Part shown: piece by piece, positions 28,966 to 37,738 of the stretch | Numbering within the stretch: the stretch's first letter is position 1 | Layout: every line of letters starts with the position of its first letter | Assembly (NCBI GenBank): GCA_965213525.1 | Contig: OZ243889.1 | Span: 2,232,001-2,296,000 of the forward strand | Direction: 5' to 3' | Source of the DNA: G965213525 sp965213525 | Lineage (GTDB): Bacteria; Actinomycetota; Acidimicrobiia; Acidimicrobiales; Poriferisodalaceae | DNA: 64,000 bases | Translations under genes and position numbers: made by a program | The notes under the pieces: generated by a model | Told to the model about the DNA's origin: nothing | What the model saw: the letters and a program-made list of their open reading frames with translations, nothing else | Database searches by the model: none

Positions 28966-30108
28966 TCAGCGGTTGGCGAGCTCGACGACGGCACGGGCGG
29001 CCTCGAGCATCGTGGGCTTGGAGATCAGGCGGTCGGATTCGTGCTCGGCGAGGATCTCTCGGCCCTCGGCGGCGTTGGTGCCGTCGAGGCGGATCACGAT
29101 CGGCGAGGAGATGTCGACCCGGCCGAGCGCCTCGACCACGCCGTTGGCCACCTCCTCGCCACGGGTGATGCCCCCGAAGATGTTGATGAAGATGCTCTTG
29201 ACCCGGGGGTCGTTGTTGATGAGCTCGAGGGCGTTGGCCATCACCTCGGCGTTGGCCCCGCCGCCGATGTCCAAGAAGTTGGCGGGCTGGCCACCGACCT
29301 GGTTGACCACGTCGAGGGTGCTCATGGCCAGGCCGGCGCCGTTGGCGATCACCCCGACCGAGCCGTCGAGCCCGACGTACTGCAGGCCCTTGTCCTTGGC
29401 GGCCCGCTCCCGCTCGTCATAGCTCTGGGTGGCGGCGTAGTCGTCCCAGCCCTCGTGGCGGTAGGAGGCGTTGGCGTCGAGGGTGACCTTGGCATCGAGC
29501 ACGTGCACGGCGTTGTCGGGGGTGAGGATCAGCGGGTTGATCTCGACGAGGTCGGCGTCGCCGTCGGTGTAGGCGGTGTAGAGCTTGGTCAGCACGTCGA
29601 CCGCGCCCTCGAGCGCCACTGGGTTCAGCTCGGCGGCCTCCACCCATTCGCGACAGCGGCGGGCGTCGAGGCCCTCAACCGGGTCGATCCAGATGCGGGA
29701 GATCGCTTCGGGGTTCTCGGCGGCGACGGTCTCGATCTCCACGCCGCCCTCAGCCGAGAGCATGCCGAGGTGCTGCTTGCGGGACCGGTCGAGGGTGAAG
29801 CTGGCGTAGTACTCCTCGGCGATGGCAGAAGCCTTCTCGATCAGGAGGATCTCCACGACGTGTCCCCGGATGTCCAGACCCAAGATGTTGCCGGCGTGGG
29901 TGCGGACATCGTCGATCGAGGCGGCGAACTTCACCCCGCCGGCCTTGCCCCGTCCGCCGGTGTGCACCTGGGCCTTGACCATCACCGGGGTGCCGAGCCG
30001 CTCGGCGGCCGCAACGGCCTCGTCGACGGTGCGGACGGCCTCGCCAGGCGACACGGGCATGCCGTACTGGGCGAAGAAGTCCTTGCCCTGGTACTCGAAC
30101 AGATCCAC
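28966..30108 (-). CDS. sucC: Succinyl-CoA ligase beta subunit
   Basis: The 380-residue protein starts at GTG 30108, with GAGGAG 9 nt upstream, and begins VDLFEYQGKDFFAQYGMPVS. ATP-grasp marks are VMVKAQVHTGGRGKAGGVKF, LVEINPLILTPDN and DAKVTLDANASYRHEGW. The ligase segment has GVIANGAGLAMSTLDVV, FLDIGGGANAE and FINIFGGITRGEEVANGV. It forms the TCA-cycle ligase with SucD. Together with sdhCAB and mdh it gives three consecutive TCA steps in this window. The long open frame upstream of 30108 has no homology and is not used. Confidence 0.97.
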   Translation of the reverse strand: MDLFEYQGKDFFAQYGMPVSPGEAVRTVDEAVAAAERLGTPVMVKAQVHTGGRGKAGGVKFAASIDDVRTHAGNILGLDIRGHVVEILLIEKASAIAEEYYASFTLDRSRKQHLGMLSAEGGVEIETVAAENPEAISRIWIDPVEGLDARRCREWVEAAELNPVALEGAVDVLTKLYTAYTDGDADLVEINPLILTPDNAVHVLDAKVTLDANASYRHEGWDDYAATQSYDERERAAKDKGLQYVGLDGSVGVIANGAGLAMSTLDVVNQVGGQPANFLDIGGGANAEVMANALELINNDPRVKSIFINIFGGITRGEEVANGVVEALGRVDISSPIVIRLDGTNAAEGREILAEHESDRLISKPTMLEAARAVVELANR

Positions 30109-30162
30109 CGACGCGGCTCCTCGATGTGCGTGCGCTGAGCCGGCGCTGGCGCCGACGGCGGC

Positions 30163-30168
30163 AGGATA
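30163..30168 (-). promoter_or_regulatory. Candidate -10 box for sucCD
   Basis: TATCCT on the coding strand (rc of AGGATA at 30163-30168) lies about 55 nt before the sucC GTG, which has its own ribosome site. This implies a leadered transcript of roughly 45-50 nt. Confidence 0.35.
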
Positions 30169-30262
30169 GGACAGCCGCCAGGTGGCCCCGCCACCCGACG
30201 GTTCGGCGCAGCGCGTCGCCGGCGCGGGCCGCACCGAGCGGCGAGGCGGGCACACTGGCGGA

Positions 30263-30754
30263 GTGGTCGAACCCACACCCCCTCCCCGGACGTCGACCGC
30301 TCGCCGCATCGCCATCGGCGCGGTGCTGACCCTCGTGGTGATGGTCGTGCTCGTCGTGCTCACCTTCGGACCGGCGCGTGACCGAGACCTGTCCAACCTC
30401 GGCGCTGACGTCTTCGAGTTCCGAGCCGTCGATCTGGCCAGTCGCATCGCCGAAGACGGCCGGCCCCGCCTGTTCGCCGACCTCGTCGGCAGCGATCGCC
30501 CCATCTGGGTCAACCACCTCGGCACCGACCCCGAGGCCGGCTGGTACGCCGTCGGCGCCATCGCCCCCGGCCCGCCCGAGGACTGCGTGGTCGACTGGGT
30601 GCCCGAGGCCGCAGAGTTCGAGGACTGCGAGGGCCGTCGCTACCCCGACACCGGCGACGGCCTGACCCCCTACCCGGTGGTCGTCGACGGCTCGGTCGCC
30701 TCGATCGACCTCAACTTCGACGAGCGCGCCGCGGCGGACATCGCGGCGCCGTGA
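30263..30754 (+). CDS. Membrane-anchored protein with a Rieske-like but ligand-less C-terminal domain
   Basis: The protein has 163 residues from GTG 30263; CACACT at 30251-30256 ends 6 nt before it. A Pro/Arg-rich start is followed by one membrane helix (IAIGAVLTLVVMVVLVVLTF), so the rest should face outside. The outer part has WVNHLGTDPEAGWYAVGAI, CVVDWVPEAAEFEDCEGRRY and GLTPYPVVVDGSVASIDLNF. The order (Cys, a Cys-x-GRRY turn, L.PYPV, closing strand) recalls the C-terminal half of Rieske ferredoxin domains without the Cys-His cluster pairs. This resemblance is my inference; the function is unknown. It precedes hemH by 51 nt. Confidence 0.6.
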   Translation: MVEPTPPPRTSTARRIAIGAVLTLVVMVVLVVLTFGPARDRDLSNLGADVFEFRAVDLASRIAEDGRPRLFADLVGSDRPIWVNHLGTDPEAGWYAVGAIAPGPPEDCVVDWVPEAAEFEDCEGRRYPDTGDGLTPYPVVVDGSVASIDLNFDERAAADIAAP

Positions 30755-30805
30755 CCCCTGCGCACCGTGCCGCCGCCGTCGCTACGTCCGAGGCACCCTG
30801 AGGCC

Positions 30806-31855
30806 GTGAGGATCCGCACCGACGGTGGCGTGGCGCCGCCGCCCACCTGCGCTCCCTTCGACGCTCTCGTCGTGGTGTCCTTCGGGGGACCCGAGGGGCC
30901 CGAGGACGTGATGCCGTTCCTGCGCAACGTCACCGCAGGCCGCGACGTGCCCGACGACCGTCTCGCCGAGGTGGCCGAGCAGTACCTCGCCTTCGGCGGC
31001 GTCAGTCCCCTGCCCGCCCACGACCGGGCGCTGGTCGATGCGGTGCGGGTCGAGCTGAGCGACCACGGCCACGCGCTCGACGTGCGCCTCGGCAACCGCA
31101 ACTGGCACCCGCTGCTCGCCGACACCATCGCCGGCCTGCGCGACGACGGCGTCGAACGGGCACTGTGCTTCGCCACCTCGGCGTACTCGTCGTACTCGGG
31201 CTGCCGCCAGTACCGCGAGGACCTCGAACGGGCCCGCGCCGAGGTCGGACCCGGGGCGCCCGAGCTGCACAAGCTGCGCCCCTTCCACAACCACCCGGGC
31301 TTCCTCGCCCCGATGGTCGACGGGGTCGCCGCCGCCCTGGCCGAGCACCCCGAGGCGCGGCTGGTGATGACCGCCCACTCGATCCCGCTGTCGATGGCGA
31401 GTGCGTGCGACTACGAGGTGCAGCTGCGCGACACCTCCGAGCACGTCGCCGCCGCCGTCGGCCGGTCAGGCGACTGGGATCTCGTCTGGCAGTCCCGCTC
31501 GGGTCCGCCCCGGGTGCCGTGGCTCGAACCCGACATCGGTGACCACCTCCGCACGCTCGCCGGGCGGGGCGTCACCGACGTGGTGCTGTTGCCCGCCGGC
31601 TTCGTCGCCGACCACCAGGAGGTCCGCTTCGACCTCGACACCCAAGCCGCCGAGATCGCCGCCGAGGTCGGCATCACCCTCACCCGGGTCCCCACCGCCG
31701 GGCTCGACCCGCGCTTCGTGTCGATGATCCGCGAGCTGGTCGAAGAACGCCTCGTCGGAGCGCCACGGCGCTGGGTCGGCGAGCTCGGCCCCCGCCAGGA
31801 CGTCTGCGGGGTCAGCTGCTGCCCGGCCCCCCGTCGGCGAGGCTCATCGACGTGA
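30806..31855 (+). CDS. hemH: Ferrochelatase with C-terminal Fe-S cysteine motif
   Basis: The protein has 349 residues from GTG 30806; CACCCT at 30794-30799 ends 6 nt before it. Family segments are DALVVVSFGGPEGPEDVMPF, EQYLAFGGVSPL, RLGNRNWHPLL, ALCFATSAYSSYSGCRQYRE, VMTAHSIPLSM (with the catalytic His), LVWQSRSGPPRVPWLEPDI and VVLLPAGFVADHQEVRFDLD. The C-terminus DVCGVSCCPAP, with the Cys in YSGCRQY, fits the [2Fe-2S]-containing ferrochelatases of Actinobacteria. The enzyme inserts iron into coproporphyrin or protoporphyrin. A thioesterase gene overlaps its stop by 4 nt. Confidence 0.95.
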   Translation: MRIRTDGGVAPPPTCAPFDALVVVSFGGPEGPEDVMPFLRNVTAGRDVPDDRLAEVAEQYLAFGGVSPLPAHDRALVDAVRVELSDHGHALDVRLGNRNWHPLLADTIAGLRDDGVERALCFATSAYSSYSGCRQYREDLERARAEVGPGAPELHKLRPFHNHPGFLAPMVDGVAAALAEHPEARLVMTAHSIPLSMASACDYEVQLRDTSEHVAAAVGRSGDWDLVWQSRSGPPRVPWLEPDIGDHLRTLAGRGVTDVVLLPAGFVADHQEVRFDLDTQAAEIAAEVGITLTRVPTAGLDPRFVSMIRELVEERLVGAPRRWVGELGPRQDVCGVSCCPAPRRRGSST

Positions 31856-32784
31856 GCCGCCTCAGCGTCACCCACACCACGACCGTCACGGCCGACCAGA
31901 TCGACCACCTCGGGCACCTCAACGTTCGCCACTACTGGACGATCGCCCATCGGGGCACCACCGCCCTGTTGCACGGAGCACCCACCGAGGACCCCTCGGG
32001 ACCGGCCGCTGACATCCCCGGCGTGCGCTTGCGCGCCGTGCACGCCCGCCATCACCACGAACAGCTTCTCGGGGCCCCGCTCGTCGTGCGCAGCGGGGTC
32101 GCCGCCAGCGATGCGACGTCGGCGACGGTGTACGCCGAGCTGACCAACGACGACACCGGCGAGCTGGCCGCCACGTTCTGGCACCTGCTCACCACAGACG
32201 ACCTCGACCGGGTGCCCCGGGCCGCCCGCCGCTGGTGGAGGCCCGAAGGCCCGTCCGAGCCCGTCGACGTGCCCCCCGCAGGCCGGCCTCGCTCCCTCGG
32301 GCTCGACGCCGATGCCGTCGCCGCCGCCCCGACCCTGCACGACGCCGCCGCCAGGGGGCTCGCCCAGCGGATGCAGCGCACGGTGACGGCGGCCGAGTGC
32401 GGGCCCGACGGCGTGCTCTCACCGGTCGGGGGCCCCGGGCTGGTGTGGGAGGGCGAGACGACCGACGGCGCCCAGGGACCGGGCCTGCACGACGACGGCG
32501 ACGGCGCCGTCGTCGGCTGGGCGACGATGGAAGCCCACCTGCAGAACCGGCGGCTGCCGGGGGTGGGCACCAGGGTGCAGAGCTTCGGGGCCACGGTGGC
32601 GGTGGCCGACAAGACCACCCGTTGGGTCAGCTGGGTCTATGACCTCGACCGGGGCGACGTGCTCTGCGCGTTCGAGACGATCAACCTCGCCTTCGACACC
32701 GTCGCCCGCCGGGCCGTCGCGATCCCCGACGAGCTACGTCGCCAGGCCGAGGCGCGCCTGCACCCTGATCTCGCTGCCCGCTGA
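31852..32784 (+). CDS. Double hotdog acyl-CoA thioesterase-like protein
   Basis: The 310-residue protein starts at GTG 31852 within the hemH stop (GTGA). It has two 4HBT-like halves. The first starts SVTHTTTVTADQIDHLGHLN, where the D(x)xGHxN motif is the catalytic signature of 4-hydroxybenzoyl-CoA thioesterase-type hotdogs, and has YAELTNDDTGELAATFWHLL. The second half, from about residue 150, has VGWATMEAHLQNRRLPGVGT and CAFETINLAFDTVARRAVAI. It probably cleaves a CoA thioester in the cytosol; the substrate is unknown. The coupling to hemH is probably only transcriptional. Confidence 0.78.
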   Translation: MSRLSVTHTTTVTADQIDHLGHLNVRHYWTIAHRGTTALLHGAPTEDPSGPAADIPGVRLRAVHARHHHEQLLGAPLVVRSGVAASDATSATVYAELTNDDTGELAATFWHLLTTDDLDRVPRAARRWWRPEGPSEPVDVPPAGRPRSLGLDADAVAAAPTLHDAAARGLAQRMQRTVTAAECGPDGVLSPVGGPGLVWEGETTDGAQGPGLHDDGDGAVVGWATMEAHLQNRRLPGVGTRVQSFGATVAVADKTTRWVSWVYDLDRGDVLCAFETINLAFDTVARRAVAIPDELRRQAEARLHPDLAAR

Positions 32785-32844
32785 GTGACCCGGCGTGGGC
32801 GGGTGACCGATCAGCAGAGGGTGTGCCGGGCGCACCGGTGCCGC

Positions 32845-34548
32845 TCAGGTCCGAGCGGCGGTGCGATCTGCTTCCCAGGCGGCGATCGCCTCGCCCATCG
32901 GGGTGGCTGGCGGACCGTCCACCCACGGCCACAGCTCCTCCGAGATCGGGCGCCAGGGTCCGGTGGCGTTCAGCTCGCCGAAGATGGCGTACAGCCCCAG
33001 GTTGATCCGTTGGATCACCACGAAGCTCGGCGGCACGTTCGCTGCCCTGGTCAGCGCCTCGTGCTCCTGGCCGGCAGCGAAGATGCGCCGCACCGTCGCC
33101 GAGGCGAACTCGGGGGTGATCGTGTAGGCGCCGTCGCCCTCGTAGCGGACGAAGTCATAGAAGTGGCCGAAGTAGTCCTCGAGGACGTCGTTGTCGAAGC
33201 GGTCGGCGTCACGCAGCAACCCCGTCTCCTCCAGGACGGCCCGGAACTCGTCGATGTCGTCGTCGATGACCATGGCGGTGATCATCCGCTCGAACATCGA
33301 CGTCTCCTGCGCGCTGAACGTCTTGACCAAGCCGAAGTCGAGGAACGACACGTGGCCCCCGGGCCGGAACAGGTAGTTGCCGGGGTGCGGGTCGCCGTTG
33401 AAGGCCCGCATCCGGTAGAGGCTGCCGAAGGCGAAGCGGTAGATGGTCTCGGCTGCGAGGTCTCGCTCGGCCTGGGACCAGGTCGTCACCGTGGCGAAGT
33501 CGACCCCGTCGGCCAGCTCGGTGACGAGGATGCGCCCGGTCGACAGCTCGTCGATGACCTCAGGGACGTGGATCGTGGGGTGGCCGGCGTACCAGCGGGC
33601 GAACCGGCGCTGGTTGTCCGCCTCGTGGCGGTAGTCGAGCTCTTCGATGAGGCGATCCCGCAGCTCGGCGACGATCGGCCCGGTCTCGAGCCCGGGGAAC
33701 GCCGTCGCCATCCCGGCGAAGATCCAGTCCGCAGCGCGCAGGTCCGACTCGATGGCCCGGTCGACCCCGGGGTACTGGATCTTGCACGCCACGGCTCGCC
33801 CGTCGTGGGTCATGGCCCGGTGGACCTGCCCGATGGAGGCCGAGGCGATGGGCCGGGGGTCCCACTCGGCGAACAGCTCAGAGGGCGGGGCGCCCAGCTC
33901 GGCGATGAGTTGGGCCGCGGCCAGCTCGGGTGCCATCGGCGGGGCGTCGCGCTGGAGCTGGGCGAGCGAGGCCCGCACCGGCTCGGGCAGACCCTGGTCC
34001 ACGAAGCTGGCGAGCTGGCCGATCTTCATCATGGCGCCCTTCATGCCGCCGAGGGCCGCCTGCACCGAGTCGGCGGTGCGCAGCTGGAAGGCGTCGTCGA
34101 GCTCGGCCCGTCGCTCGGCCGAGGCGAAGACCTGGCGGGCCCGGGTGACGGCGAGATCGCCGCCGGCCCGGGCGCCGACCCGGGCCAGGCGCAGGTTGCG
34201 GGCGGCCTGGCGGGTCTGGCGGACCGGCTCTGGTGCCTCGACGCAGGGGAGGACACCCGGAACCGAGCGGCCGAGTCGGCTGATCCGGGGGGCCCATGCA
34301 CGCCAGCGGGCCCGTGCACGCCGGCGGGTCCATGCACGCTGGGGGGTCCATGTACGCCGGGGGGTCCATGCACGCCGGCGGGCCGATGTACGCCGGGGGG
34401 CCCGTGCACGCCGGCGGGCCCGTGCACGCCGGCGGGCCCGTGCACTCCGGCAGGCCGACACCGCCAGCGCCCCGAGTGCGGCGAGCACGCCGAGCCCGCC
34501 GAGCACGGCCCTCACAGCTCGCAGGCGACGTGGAGATCGACGATGCAC
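32845..34548 (-). CDS. ABC1/UbiB-type atypical kinase with N-terminal membrane segment and Arg-rich repeat
   Basis: The kinase part has the ABC1 hallmarks: MMKIGQLASFVDQGLPEP (KxGQ), PIASASIGQVHRA (A-rich loop), VACKIQYPG (Lys), FNGDPHPGNYLF and VSFLDFGLVKTF. These proteins bind ATP with unusual ADP preference and support isoprenoid-lipid metabolism. The start is uncertain: GTG 34548 (CACCAT 6 nt upstream, 567 aa) or GTG 34515. Both keep a hydrophobic stretch AVLGGLGVLAALGALAVSA followed by nine six-residue Arg/Ala/Trp units encoded by the 18-bp minisatellite. Without the repeat the protein has normal family length. A start after the repeat cannot be excluded. Confidence 0.82.
   Translation of the reverse strand: MHRRSPRRLRAVRAVLGGLGVLAALGALAVSACRSARARRRARARRRARAPRRTSARRRAWTPRRTWTPQRAWTRRRARARWRAWAPRISRLGRSVPGVLPCVEAPEPVRQTRQAARNLRLARVGARAGGDLAVTRARQVFASAERRAELDDAFQLRTADSVQAALGGMKGAMMKIGQLASFVDQGLPEPVRASLAQLQRDAPPMAPELAAAQLIAELGAPPSELFAEWDPRPIASASIGQVHRAMTHDGRAVACKIQYPGVDRAIESDLRAADWIFAGMATAFPGLETGPIVAELRDRLIEELDYRHEADNQRRFARWYAGHPTIHVPEVIDELSTGRILVTELADGVDFATVTTWSQAERDLAAETIYRFAFGSLYRMRAFNGDPHPGNYLFRPGGHVSFLDFGLVKTFSAQETSMFERMITAMVIDDDIDEFRAVLEETGLLRDADRFDNDVLEDYFGHFYDFVRYEGDGAYTITPEFASATVRRIFAAGQEHEALTRAANVPPSFVVIQRINLGLYAIFGELNATGPWRPISEELWPWVDGPPATPMGEAIAAWEADRTAART
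34290..34451. repeat. 18-bp minisatellite, nine units, in the ABC1 kinase gene
   Basis: Nine 18-bp units of the type GGGCCCGTGCACGCCGGC run from 34290 to 34451 with a few substitutions (GTG/ATG, CAC/TAC, CCC/TCC/CCG). The period is a multiple of three, so copy changes preserve frame. On the coding (minus) strand they give Arg-rich hexapeptides such as RRARAR and RRAWTP; the other frames are also open. Confidence 0.95.
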
Positions 34549-34668
34549 CCGTTGATGGTGGATGGTCGACCGTGCCAGGAGCAACGCAGCCCGCTGGCAG
34601 GCCGGCCGGGCGTCAGGGGTGAAGGCGCCAGGGTGCGTCCTGACAGGGGCGTACGGCGGCCCTTCTGC

Positions 34669-36984
34669 TCAGCGCCGCCGGATCGGGGCCCAGGAGGCGA
34701 GCAGGCGCTTCTGGCCGACACCGGTGAAGTTGACGACCACCTCGGCGTCGGGGCCCTCGCCGACCACCTCGAGGACGACCCCGTCGCCGAAGCTCGGATG
34801 GGTCACGTCGTCGCCCGAGCGCACCTCGACCGCAGGCGACGACGAGACCGGTGACGAACCGGCCTCCATGGCCCGTTCGACCATCCGCTCCCGGGCCTTG
34901 GCCCGCCGAGCAGCACGACGATCACGGCGGTCGTCGGCCTCGAACACCGCCGAACCCTCGTCACGCCCGGACCCGCCGCTGCGCCCGGACCGCTGGCGGC
35001 CGCCGGCACCTGACCAGGATGCGTCGTCTGAGGACGACGGCCGACCCCCGGTATGGCCCTGCCCGATGCGCTCGACCAGCTCGTCGGGCAGCTCGGAGAG
35101 GAAGCGCGACGGCGGGTTGTACTGGGTGGTGCCGAACATCGCTCGCGACCAGGCGTAGGACAGGTGCAGGCGCTCTCGCGCCCGGGTGATGCCGACGTAG
35201 CAGAGGCGCCGCTCCTCTTCGAGCTCACGGGGTTCGGTGAGCGCCCGGATGTGGGGGAACACCCCGTCTTCGAGACCCATCATGAACACGACGGGGAACT
35301 CGAGGCCCTTGGCGGAGTGCAGGGTCATCAACAGCACCTGGCTGTCGTCGTCGCCGAGGTCGTCGGTGTCGCTCACCAGGCTGACCTGTTCGAGCAGCTC
35401 GTCGACGGTCTCGAAGCGCTCGGCGGTGCCGACGAGCTCGGCCAGGTTCTCCAGGCGCCCCTCGGCCTCGATCGTGCGCTCGGCCCGCAGCTCGTCGAGG
35501 TAGCCGCTGCGTTCGAGCAGCTCACCGAGCAACGGCCCCGGACCTCGATCGAGCTCGGCCGCCGCCCCGTCACGCAGGGCGAGGAACTCCCCGATGCCCT
35601 TGATGGCCCGGCCCGACACGCCCGCCTCGTCGGCGTAGCGCAGCGCCTCCAAGAAGCTGATGCCGTGGGCGGCGGCGTGGGCGTCGATGCGGGTCACCGA
35701 CGAGTCGCCGACGCCCCGCTTGGGGACGTTCAGCACCCGCTTGACGCTCACCTCGTCGGCCGGGTTGGTCACCGCCCGCAGGTAGGCCAGGGCATCCTTG
35801 ACCTCGCGACGGTCATAGAACCGGGTGCCGCCGACCACGCGGTAGGGGATGCCGGCGCCGACGAGGCGCTCCTCCAGCACCCGGCTCTGGGCGTTGGTGC
35901 GGAAGAAGACCGCCACATCGTCCCAGCGGACGTCGCCGCCCGAGTGCAGACGGCTGATCTGGCCGGTCACCCAGGCGGCCTCGTCGGTCTCGTCGTCAGC
36001 GGCGTAGCAGACGATGCGCTCGCCGTGGGCGGCGTCGGTCCACAGATCCTTGGGCTTGCGGCCCACGTTGTGGGCGATGACGGCGTTGGCTGCGTCGAGG
36101 ATGGTCTGGGTCGAGCGGTAGTTCTGGTCCAACACGATGGTGGTGGCGGACGGGAACGCCGCCTCGAACTGCAAGATGTTGCTGATGTCGGCGCCCCGGA
36201 AGGCATAGACCGACTGGTCGGAGTCGCCGACGACGCACACGTTGCCGTGGTCGGCGCCAAGGGCCAGCACCAGCTCGTTCTGGGCCCGGTTGGTGTCTTG
36301 GTACTCGTCGACGAGCACGTGGCGGAAGCGTCGCTGGTAGTTGTCGAGCACCTCGGGCTCGGCGCGCAGGAGGCGCACGGTCTGGCCGAGCAGATCGTCG
36401 AAGTCCATGGCGCCGGCGGCGGCGAGGCGTCGTTGGTACTCGGCGTAGACGTCGGCGATCTTGCGCTCGTGGATCGAGCCGGCCCGCTCGGCGTAGACCG
36501 CCGGATCGACGAGGTCGTTCTTGGCGGCCGAGATGGTGGCGTGCACCGACCGTGGCGGGAAGCGCTTGGCGTCGAGGTGCAGGTCTCGCAGCACGTAGCC
36601 GGTGAGGCGGGTGGCGTCGGCCTGGTCGTAGATGGAGAAGGTGGACGGGAAGCCGATGCGCGCGACGTCGCGCCGCAGGATGCGCACGCAGGCCGAGTGG
36701 AACGTCGACACCCACATGCGTTGGGCGACCGGACCGACGAGCGCCCCGACCCGCTCGCGCATCTCGCCGGCGGCCTTGTTGGTGAAGGTGATGGCGAGCA
36801 CCTCGAACGGCGAGAGGCCGTCGACGCGCACGAGGTGGGCCACCCGGTGGGTGAGCACCCTCGTCTTGCCCGAGCCCGCCCCTGCCACCACCAGCAGCGG
36901 GCTGCCCCGGTGCACCACGGCGTCGCGCTGGGCGGGGTTCAGGCCTTCGAGCAGCTCGTCTGCGCCGACGCCTGTGACCACCAC
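34669..36984 (-). CDS. pcrA: ATP-dependent DNA helicase UvrD/PcrA
   Basis: The 771-residue helicase has tandem GTGs at 36984 and 36981; TAGGGT on the coding strand ends 4 or 7 nt before them, so the second may be the true leaderless start. Motifs in order are Q/GLNPAQRDAV, Ia/Walker A GAGSGKTRVLTHR, AITFTNKAAGEM, II VDEYQDTNRAQ, III GDSDQSVYAFRGAD, IV VLDQNYRSTQTIL, V TLHSAKGLEFPVVFM and VI RLCYVGITRARERLHLSYA. The C-terminus, VTHPSFGDGVVLEVVGEG and beyond, is the Tudor-like domain that binds RNA polymerase in PcrA. It unwinds DNA 3'-5' in repair. Confidence 0.96.
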   Translation of the reverse strand: MVVTGVGADELLEGLNPAQRDAVVHRGSPLLVVAGAGSGKTRVLTHRVAHLVRVDGLSPFEVLAITFTNKAAGEMRERVGALVGPVAQRMWVSTFHSACVRILRRDVARIGFPSTFSIYDQADATRLTGYVLRDLHLDAKRFPPRSVHATISAAKNDLVDPAVYAERAGSIHERKIADVYAEYQRRLAAAGAMDFDDLLGQTVRLLRAEPEVLDNYQRRFRHVLVDEYQDTNRAQNELVLALGADHGNVCVVGDSDQSVYAFRGADISNILQFEAAFPSATTIVLDQNYRSTQTILDAANAVIAHNVGRKPKDLWTDAAHGERIVCYAADDETDEAAWVTGQISRLHSGGDVRWDDVAVFFRTNAQSRVLEERLVGAGIPYRVVGGTRFYDRREVKDALAYLRAVTNPADEVSVKRVLNVPKRGVGDSSVTRIDAHAAAHGISFLEALRYADEAGVSGRAIKGIGEFLALRDGAAAELDRGPGPLLGELLERSGYLDELRAERTIEAEGRLENLAELVGTAERFETVDELLEQVSLVSDTDDLGDDDSQVLLMTLHSAKGLEFPVVFMMGLEDGVFPHIRALTEPRELEEERRLCYVGITRARERLHLSYAWSRAMFGTTQYNPPSRFLSELPDELVERIGQGHTGGRPSSSDDASWSGAGGRQRSGRSGGSGRDEGSAVFEADDRRDRRAARRAKARERMVERAMEAGSSPVSSSPAVEVRSGDDVTHPSFGDGVVLEVVGEGPDAEVVVNFTGVGQKRLLASWAPIRRR

Positions 36985-37058
36985 GACGACCCTACCGGCG
37001 GGGTGCGCGCCCGCCCGTGCTCACCAGGCGGGCACGACCCACTGCGGCGCACGGCCGG

Positions 37059-37454
37059 TCACCAGATCACCTCGAGCCCTCCCAGGTCGCCGAAGGCCCG
37101 GTCGCTGGTGACGAGGGGGAGCTGCAACAACAGCGACTGCGCTGCGAGCACCCGGTCGAACGGATCGCGGTGCGCCCAACCGAGGGCGCCCGCCCGCAGG
37201 GCTATAGCGGGCTCGATGCCGAGGTGCCGCGCGCCGAGCTGGCCCACGAGCGCCTCGTAGGAGGCGACGAGCGGCTCGGCCTCTGGGAAGCGTCCCGAAG
37301 CGACCTTGATGGCAAGCTCCCACGCCGAGGCGGCCGAGACCCACGGCGTCGTCGTCGGGTCCTCCAGGACCTGCCTGGCTCGGTCACCAAGGCGGTCGGG
37401 TGCGGTGAGGGCCCAGACGACGGCGTGGGTGTCGAGGAGGACCGAACCGCTCAC
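37059..37454 (-). CDS. VapC-type PIN-domain toxin
   Basis: The 131-residue protein starts at GTG 37454 inside the antitoxin stop codon (GTGA overlap). PIN-domain acids are present: SVLLDTHAVVWALTAPDRL (first Asp), VSAASAWELAIKVASGRF (Glu), HRDPFDRVLAAQSLLLQLPL (Asp pair) and VTSDRAFGDL (Asp). VapC toxins are Mg-dependent ribonucleases that usually cut tRNA or rRNA. The gene follows a Phd-type antitoxin, the combination called Phd-VapC. All four acidic positions are intact, so the toxin looks functional. Confidence 0.93.
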   Translation of the reverse strand: MSGSVLLDTHAVVWALTAPDRLGDRARQVLEDPTTTPWVSAASAWELAIKVASGRFPEAEPLVASYEALVGQLGARHLGIEPAIALRAGALGWAHRDPFDRVLAAQSLLLQLPLVTSDRAFGDLGGLEVIW

Positions 37455-37675
37455 CCCCACGCCGCGAGCTCGTCGCCGTCGAGCGGGGCGAAGAGCGCAT
37501 CGTCCACCTCGATCGGGCAGAAGCCCAGCCGCCGGGGGGGCGGCGGCGAGAGCGGGACGAGACGGGCGAGCGGGGTCCCGGATCTGGCGATCACGACCTC
37601 GTCACCTGCAGCAGCAGCGTCGAGCAGCTCGGATAGCTTCGCCTTCGCCTCGGCGACGTTCATCTGGATGACCAC
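37451..37675 (-). CDS. Phd/YefM-type antitoxin
   Basis: The 74-residue protein starts at GTG 37675; TAGACT on the coding strand (rc of 37684-37689) ends 8 nt before it. It begins VVIQMNVAEAKAKLSELLDA, then AAAGDEVVIARSGTPLARLV, the Phd/YefM DNA-binding fold, followed by a Pro-rich linker and an acidic tail (DDALFAPLDGDELAAWG) that should wrap the toxin. It represses its own operon and neutralises the PIN toxin encoded directly downstream. Confidence 0.92.
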   Translation of the reverse strand: MVIQMNVAEAKAKLSELLDAAAAGDEVVIARSGTPLARLVPLSPPPPRRLGFCPIEVDDALFAPLDGDELAAWG

Positions 37676-37738
37676 GCTGACCAAGTCTAGGTGACCATCT
37701 ATGGCCCCCCGGGTCGGTGGCCTCGTACGGGGCGCAGC

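Noticed and set aside
34290..34451. CRISPR-like appearance of regular short repeats
   Set aside because: Units are contiguous 18-mers with no spacers and no cas genes; it is a coding minisatellite.
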